From an uncultured Flavobacteriales bacterium (GTDB lineage: Bacteria; Bacteroidota; Bacteroidia; Flavobacteriales_G; Salibacteraceae), in NCBI GenBank assembly GCA_905479105.1, contig CAJQLE010000005.1, forward strand, positions 62,001 to 126,000: a stretch of DNA of 64,000 nt, written 5' to 3'. The notes beneath the pieces were generated by a model. The model saw only the letters and a program-made list of their open reading frames with translations. It searched no databases and was not told the DNA's origin. Positions 58,979-64,000 of the stretch are shown piece after piece (position 1 is the first letter of the stretch; each line of letters begins with the position of its first letter). Made by a program: the position numbers and the translations under genes.

Positions 58979-61900
58979 TTAACGAACGAGAGAAAATGTG
59001 CCACTGGTTTCCTTTTCTTCACCATCAGAAGTCTCATAGCGCAAGACATATACATAAGTGGTATTAGGAGCGTACTTATTACTATTTGGCATAAGACCAT
59101 TCCAAGATGCGTCAAAATCAGTGCTAGAGAACATTAATTCTCCCCATCGATTAAAGACCTCGAGCTCAAATGATCGTCCTTCGTTAAACCCTTTGATGAA
59201 CCAAACATCGTTTATTCCATCTCCATTTGGAGTGAAACTATTAGGAATATACAATGTAGTAACAGGGTCAACAATCAATCTCCATGAACGGTCTTTGGTG
59301 TTTTCTCTAGGATCAGACCAACTCGGACTGAACGCTGTATCAGGGCAATTGAAAGTATTCCATGCTACTTGGTATACAGGATACTTTCCAGAATTAATAT
59401 AGAAATGGCTTGGCGCAAAATCATCAGAGGTAAAACCATCTCCAAAATCCCAGAACCATCGGACCGCATTTGATGAAGAATTCAAAAACTCCACCATTGG
59501 ATTAAATTTATCTACTTCTCGCTCCTTCATTCTAAAAGATGCAATTGGTCTCGGCAATACTGAGATACGCGTTTCATGCTCTAAAAACGCATCACATCCT
59601 TTTTCACTAACAACGCGGAGAGCTATGCGATGAAATGTGGGAATCACTGTATCATTATCTATTGAAATTCTAGGAGAGGCTTCATTTGAAACAAGCGACT
59701 CGTCCAAATACCATTCATAGAATAAAGTGCCGTTATTGACAGAAGAAAGATTCTCAGTGAACACATTCAATGGAGCGCAACCGTCTATAGGATCGAGTGT
59801 AAAATCAATTAATGGTGTTTCTGGAATCTGAATTTCCTTGAAAACCTCATCTTGGCACCCTTTGTTAGAAGTAGCCGTAAGGGTTACCATATAATTTCCT
59901 GTACTTAAAAACACTTCTCTTGGATGTTCTTGAAATGAAACATTGCCATTCCCAAATTCCCAAAACGTTGTTTCTATAGTTCCATTCACTACCCGAGAGG
60001 AGTTTTTAAAAATTGAACTATCTCCTGTGCAACTTGGTTCGAATGTGAAATTCGCATTCGGTAGAGGAAAGATAGAAGCTGTGTTTGTGGAGAAAGTAGT
60101 ACATCCATAATTACTCCATGTTGTCAAACGGACATTTATATTATCTGGAGACGATGTTGGATAAACCGGATTCTGAGTACTCATGGTATCTGAAGAGTTA
60201 AACACCCATTCCCACTCCACTATTTGATCACCTCCTGGAGTAACTTGTGTAATAGACGATTGATCATTAAAAGGAAGGACGTCCCCTTCACAAACATTAT
60301 TTAACCATCCGAATGCAGTGGTTGGTGATGGATAAACACGTACGTATTTTTGAACTGAATCTTCACAGCCAAAGTTAGACTCCACACTGAAGGTTACCTT
60401 GTACTCACCAGGTTGAGTATAATTATGCTGCACATTAGCCAATAAAGAAGAGCTGCCATCTCCAAACTCCCAATTAAAGCCGCTTAGATTGCCACTTTGA
60501 TTAAAAGATGTTCCTGTAAAGCTGGTTAATTCATTATCGCATGACGTATCTGCCAAGAAATTAGCCACTGGAAGAAAATATACTTGTATCGTTTTCAAAA
60601 TAGAATCCACACAACCACTATCCGAAGTAACTATCAATTTAACCGCAGGAGTGCCAGGAGAAAGAAATTCGTATGATGGTCCGGGGAAGACTCCGCTAGC
60701 AGATGAATAATTCTCAATCGTTCCATCTCCGTAATTCCAAGACCAATCGCCTATTCCGCCCTGAGCAATTGAGGTACTGTCTAAAAACTGTGTTTGATCA
60801 TTGAAACAAACACCATCAGCAAAGAAATTGGCATCAGGAATTGGATGAACCGAAATGTTTTTCAATATAGAATCTCTGCACCCGTCTTGATCATAAACTT
60901 TTAATTCTATCGGATAAGTGCCGTAAGCATTGAAAATATGCCAAGCCGTATCGGAAGTATAATCCGTCACTCCGTCTGCGTTAACGTCCCATTCAAATGA
61001 AACCAATGGAGATAACGCTTGGGTGGATGTACTATAAAGCATTACAGCATCTCCTTCACAAGCATTATCAAAACTAAAATCGACAATTGGAGGATCTAAA
61101 ACTACCACTTGAGACTCAACAGTATCTATGCAACCTGCGTTTGTTTCGATAATTAATTCTACCGTATAAGTGCCTGATTGAGTATAGACATAACTCGGAT
61201 CTTGAACTGTGTCAGTTCCAACTCCATCACCCATATCCCATGCCCATGACTCCACGATCCCCATTGGCAAATATGAGCTGTCAGTTAAATTAACCGCATC
61301 ACCTAAGCACCCTAAACTTGAAGTAAATGCTGCTTGCGGTGGTGTATGGATATAAATACTTTTAGTACTGGTATCAGTGCATCCATTAATATCAGTCGCT
61401 ATTAGACTGACTAAAAATGTATCTGCAGTATTGTAAATATGAGTTGGATTCGTGTCATTAGATATTGTTCCATCCCCTAAATCCCAATAGAAACTTACCA
61501 AATTACTAAAGGCATTTGCACCTGCACAGCCACTTGTATCAATAAAGTAGAACTCTGCCGTATCACCCAAACATACATCCTCATTCTCAATCTGATAGTC
61601 TACATATAATTCATAATTGAAATTAAGATAGCGTGCTTGAGCTTGAGAATAATTATAAAATCCAAACAAACCAGGTTCAAAACATCCCGATTCGTCAAAA
61701 ATCGTGTCATTATCAATTATTATTACAGCTCGCGTAGGAGTATAGAGCAATTCGAAATTGTAATAAACATTAGGAACCCAGCCGTTTATAGCACTATAAT
61801 CGGTTTGTAAGACATTAAAAGCAGGACTGGTCGTATGCACCCAAAAACTAGGGAAAACACTTGCATTATTGTATGTAAAGTTTCCATCAACGTGATTCAG

Positions 61901-62314
61901 AGAGAAGCCTTCTTGCGCAATCCAACCGAGATAATTCTGAGTATTCTTCTTCCAATCAAACAAATAATATTCATGGGTCATTGAACTGTTTGCAGCAGGC
62001 CCCCAAGAAAACGCATTGGTTTCCTGAAACCCAAAAACGAATCCCACATAATCATCATCAGCGAAATCCTCCACCCTAAAAGTCCCTGTTACCTTGACAT
62101 TTATCAATGTATCAGGACCTACGAACATGGTTGGGAAATTCAGATTAACACCTGATAATAATTCAGTGTTTGCTGCTTGAACGGTCCATACACTATTGAA
62201 TGCTCCCGTTGCAGACCAAGTATTAAAATTTACAGATTGCACGCACTGAGCCGCCAAGAACAATGCTTGGGCTGTAAATGCAAAAAGTAGGGTTATGTTT
62301 CTTATTATATTCAA
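58979..62314 (-). CDS. T9SS type B exported adhesin with TSP-C-like lectin and nine PKD domains
   Basis: 1111 aa. Signal peptide ('LFLAAQC'), then a thrombospondin C-terminal / L-type-lectin-like domain (about 25-245: 'DDDYVGFVFGFQETNAFSWG', 'YYLFDWKKNTQ', 'PGLFGFYNYSQAQARYLNF'). Nine PKD-like repeats follow (about 255-1010), each with a 'WDFGDG' or related core. The end is a gliding-motility-associated CHU_C type B sorting domain ('YIPNSFTPNGDGINDVWFIKGF', 'VFNRWGELMFSS'). It should be secreted through T9SS and likely acts as an extended surface adhesin or glycan binder. Confidence 0.88.
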   Translation of the reverse strand: MNIIRNITLLFAFTAQALFLAAQCVQSVNFNTWSATGAFNSVWTVQAANTELLSGVNLNFPTMFVGPDTLINVKVTGTFRVEDFADDDYVGFVFGFQETNAFSWGPAANSSMTHEYYLFDWKKNTQNYLGWIAQEGFSLNHVDGNFTYNNASVFPSFWVHTTSPAFNVLQTDYSAINGWVPNVYYNFELLYTPTRAVIIIDNDTIFDESGCFEPGLFGFYNYSQAQARYLNFNYELYVDYQIENEDVCLGDTAEFYFIDTSGCAGANAFSNLVSFYWDLGDGTISNDTNPTHIYNTADTFLVSLIATDINGCTDTSTKSIYIHTPPQAAFTSSLGCLGDAVNLTDSSYLPMGIVESWAWDMGDGVGTDTVQDPSYVYTQSGTYTVELIIETNAGCIDTVESQVVVLDPPIVDFSFDNACEGDAVMLYSTSTQALSPLVSFEWDVNADGVTDYTSDTAWHIFNAYGTYPIELKVYDQDGCRDSILKNISVHPIPDANFFADGVCFNDQTQFLDSTSIAQGGIGDWSWNYGDGTIENYSSASGVFPGPSYEFLSPGTPAVKLIVTSDSGCVDSILKTIQVYFLPVANFLADTSCDNELTSFTGTSFNQSGNLSGFNWEFGDGSSSLLANVQHNYTQPGEYKVTFSVESNFGCEDSVQKYVRVYPSPTTAFGWLNNVCEGDVLPFNDQSSITQVTPGGDQIVEWEWVFNSSDTMSTQNPVYPTSSPDNINVRLTTWSNYGCTTFSTNTASIFPLPNANFTFEPSCTGDSSIFKNSSRVVNGTIETTFWEFGNGNVSFQEHPREVFLSTGNYMVTLTATSNKGCQDEVFKEIQIPETPLIDFTLDPIDGCAPLNVFTENLSSVNNGTLFYEWYLDESLVSNEASPRISIDNDTVIPTFHRIALRVVSEKGCDAFLEHETRISVLPRPIASFRMKEREVDKFNPMVEFLNSSSNAVRWFWDFGDGFTSDDFAPSHFYINSGKYPVYQVAWNTFNCPDTAFSPSWSDPRENTKDRSWRLIVDPVTTLYIPNSFTPNGDGINDVWFIKGFNEGRSFELEVFNRWGELMFSSTDFDASWNGLMPNSNKYAPNTTYVYVLRYETSDGEEKETSGTFSLVR

Positions 62315-62408
62315 GATAAATGCTCAAAGCGAATATACGTTTCAATCATTTTAAAAACGTATTCCAAATCAATTGGTTGGCTCATAACACGTTTTGGTCG
62401 AAGAATAA

Positions 62409-63830
62409 TTACAATCCATACTTATCAATCAAATAAACTAAAGCGGCAATAGAAGCTGTTCCTAGTTCCAATTCTCGTTTATTGACTGTATCAAAAGTGT
62501 CATTAGCGCTATGATGGTGGTCGAAATATCTTTGACTATCCGGCACAAAGCCAATTAACAAATTATTTTCTGTTTTAAGAAGACCTATATCAGCCCCTGT
62601 TCCGCCTTCTTCGATCTGGTGTATACCATACTTATCCAAAATAGACTCCCAGCTCATCATTTTTTCAAGTTGAGACGTATTTCCATCCACATGAAATCCT
62701 CGCGGTGTAAACCCCCCTCTGTCAGATTCAATTGCTGCTATATGTTCTTCAGTGGACGTCTCAGCATAATCCTTGTAAGCTTTTGCTCCTCTTAATCCAT
62801 TTTCTTCATTCATAAAAAACACTACTCTAACTGTGTTCTTTGGCTTATAATTAAGCTTTTGAAGTAATTCAAGAACACCTAATGACTGCATTACGCCAGC
62901 TCCATCATCGTGAGCGCCATCTCCCACGTCCCAGCTATCCAAATGCCCTCCAACTAAAATCACTCTCTCTGGGTTTTCAGATCCTTGAATCTCACCGATA
63001 ACATTGAATGACTCTTTGTCCTCGAGTGTTTCACACATTAAGCGCATCATCACATTTACTTCGTCTCCTTCTTCGAGAAGCTTAGATAATTTCTCCGCAT
63101 CACGAGTACTGATTGCCGCGGCTGGTATTTTGGTGATGCCATCGTCATACTTCATGCTTCCAGTGTGCGGGAAATCGTCTATTCTTAAATTTAGTGATCT
63201 GACCAAAACACCAATAGCTCCATATTTTGCCGCTTCAACAGCTCCACCCCATCGATGCATAACACAGTGTCCATAACTATGAAAAGTGTAAAGATTCTCT
63301 TTATTCATCTCTTCGTTAAAAAAGACGATTTTACCTCTCACACCTTCCTCTCCAAGCGTTTTTAGATCATCCCACGTTTCAACCTCAACAATAGGAGCAT
63401 AGATGCCTTCATCAACCGTAGCAATTGAACCACCCAAGGCCAAAATATTCAGTACATTTTTTTCGCCATTTGCAGATTTATAGAAGGCAAGTTCTTTTTC
63501 ACCGCGTTTCCAAACGGGAACCATCAAAGGCTGCTTTTTAGGATTTAGGCCGAGGGAATCCATCAAGTCAAACGAATAATTCACAGCTTGCTCAGCCTGA
63601 GTAGAGCCACTCAATCTGGGTCCAATGGTTTTACACATTTTGCCTAACCAGTCGTAGCTACTTCCTTCCGTCAGAGAAAGACGAAACAGTTCTGCTATTT
63701 GCAGACTATCTTCATCAAACTGTTGGCTGACGGGAACATCTGACAGATCAGAGCTACTTTGAGCGGAAAGAAATAGTGTAAAAAGCGACATTCCTAAAAT
63801 AAGGAATGAATAAGATGCAATAGACTTCAT
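62409..63830 (-). CDS. Secreted M28 family metallopeptidase with PA domain
   Basis: 473 aa. Signal peptide ('LFTLFLSAQ'). Residues about 110-255 include a protease-associated insert ('VRGKIVFFNEEM', 'GAIGVLVRSLN'). The zinc peptidase core has 'VILVGGHLDSWDVGDGAHDDGAGVMQSLG' (metal ligands H and D), 'VFFMNEENGLRGAKAY' (catalytic Glu pair) and 'HHHSANDTFDTVNKREL' (last ligand H). It resembles carboxypeptidase Q. It should digest peptides in the periplasm or outside. No T9SS tail is present. Confidence 0.92.
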   Translation of the reverse strand: MKSIASYSFLILGMSLFTLFLSAQSSSDLSDVPVSQQFDEDSLQIAELFRLSLTEGSSYDWLGKMCKTIGPRLSGSTQAEQAVNYSFDLMDSLGLNPKKQPLMVPVWKRGEKELAFYKSANGEKNVLNILALGGSIATVDEGIYAPIVEVETWDDLKTLGEEGVRGKIVFFNEEMNKENLYTFHSYGHCVMHRWGGAVEAAKYGAIGVLVRSLNLRIDDFPHTGSMKYDDGITKIPAAAISTRDAEKLSKLLEEGDEVNVMMRLMCETLEDKESFNVIGEIQGSENPERVILVGGHLDSWDVGDGAHDDGAGVMQSLGVLELLQKLNYKPKNTVRVVFFMNEENGLRGAKAYKDYAETSTEEHIAAIESDRGGFTPRGFHVDGNTSQLEKMMSWESILDKYGIHQIEEGGTGADIGLLKTENNLLIGFVPDSQRYFDHHHSANDTFDTVNKRELELGTASIAALVYLIDKYGL

Positions 63831-63866
63831 GCATCAAATGTATTCAGCAATCTCCTATACCAAGAT

Positions 63867-64000
63867 TTATTGCTTTACAATTCTATGCTGAGCTAATTTA
63901 CCTTCCGAGGAAATCACAAGGCTGTATATACCTGAATCTAATTCATCCATGGCAAGATTAATGGCCATAGAATTTGGAGTCAATATGCGAACTAGAGCCC
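63867..64000 (-). CDS. C-terminal end of a T9SS type A cargo protein, cut by window edge
   Basis: The minus-strand frame from the window edge to a TAA at 63867-63869 encodes 'RILTPNSMAINLAMDELDSGIYSLVISSEGKLAQHRIVKQ'. The 'L.SGIYSLVI' plus final basic strand is the end of a type A sorting domain. Nothing of the functional part is in the window, so the protein cannot be named. Confidence 0.7.
   Translation of the reverse strand, partial: ALVRILTPNSMAINLAMDELDSGIYSLVISSEGKLAQHRIVKQ

Noticed and set aside
1-64000. tRNA, rRNA or transposase genes
   Set aside because: I read the gaps between genes on both strands and saw none; small structured RNAs cannot be excluded by eye.

Overview
This window looks like chromosomal DNA from a marine or aquatic member of the Bacteroidota, most likely order Flavobacteriales (Cryomorphaceae/Schleiferiaceae-like). 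The evidence is AT-rich, gene-dense DNA, several type IX secretion (T9SS) C-terminal sorting domains of both type A and type B, SprB and PKD repeat surface proteins, a DUF5723-TSP3-OmpA protein, a fused alpha/beta branched-chain 2-oxoacid dehydrogenase E1, bacterial SUI1, ribosomal protein THX, and many short lipoproteins with a Cys lipobox. I see no rRNA, tRNA, CRISPR array or transposase. No gap between genes exceeds about 300 bases.

Layout. 1-6250: a GtrA fragment, then a minus-strand cassette read dinB, four-helix-bundle protein, dnaE-type polymerase, SplB-like (PA0069-type) radical SAM enzyme. A 19-bp palindrome sits over the presumed dinB promoter. The four-helix gene is flanked by imperfect inverted repeats that carry the dinB stop codon and the dnaE start codon. 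6435-12711: a decayed chimeric gene, YbaB with two co-transcribed secreted NTF2-like proteins, then a lipoprotein and a large OmpA protein with nine TSP3 repeats. 12812-20189: an NhaC antiporter, a T9SS-exported SprB-repeat protein, an NDH-2 gene with an in-frame stop, a DUF4920 lipoprotein and branched-chain E1.

20324-24275: three paralogous EGF-like lipoproteins around an Ala/Glu-rich repeat lipoprotein, then a lipid kinase and SUI1. 24401-29643: a frameshifted PD40 propeller protein and an operon of PIG-L deacetylase, an unlisted 35-residue membrane peptide and an SSS symporter. 29708-33947: a secreted VWA-like protein, a VOC protein, YebC, a lipoprotein and an RlmL-like methyltransferase. 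34010-39807: a cyclase remnant abutting a four-gene cluster for rhamnose/galacturonate-containing glycans (CBM9-like, GH28, unknown, GH78) without SusC/SusD.

39837-50945: unknown lipoproteins, an AT-rich methyltransferase, a SET-domain protein, PepT, bestrophin, a T9SS-exported vanadium haloperoxidase, LipA, RocD with a Cys-rich insert, and a secreted cupin. 51123-64000: HU, a THX protein with a histone-H1-like Lys/Ala tail, PdxH, YqgE, a class IV aminotransferase, rhomboid, Nnr, a glutaredoxin-like protein, a TPR-PD40 protein, two small proteins, a PKD-rich T9SS type B adhesin, an M28 peptidase and the end of another T9SS cargo gene.

The most notable points are: the mutasome-like cassette with a SplB-like radical SAM enzyme overlapping the polymerase gene; insertion of the four-helix-bundle element into that cassette; the THX-H1 fusion and a SET methyltransferase in the same genome; the hidden small membrane protein; and several fresh gene breakages (NDH-2, PD40, cyclase, 7TMR-DISM remnant).
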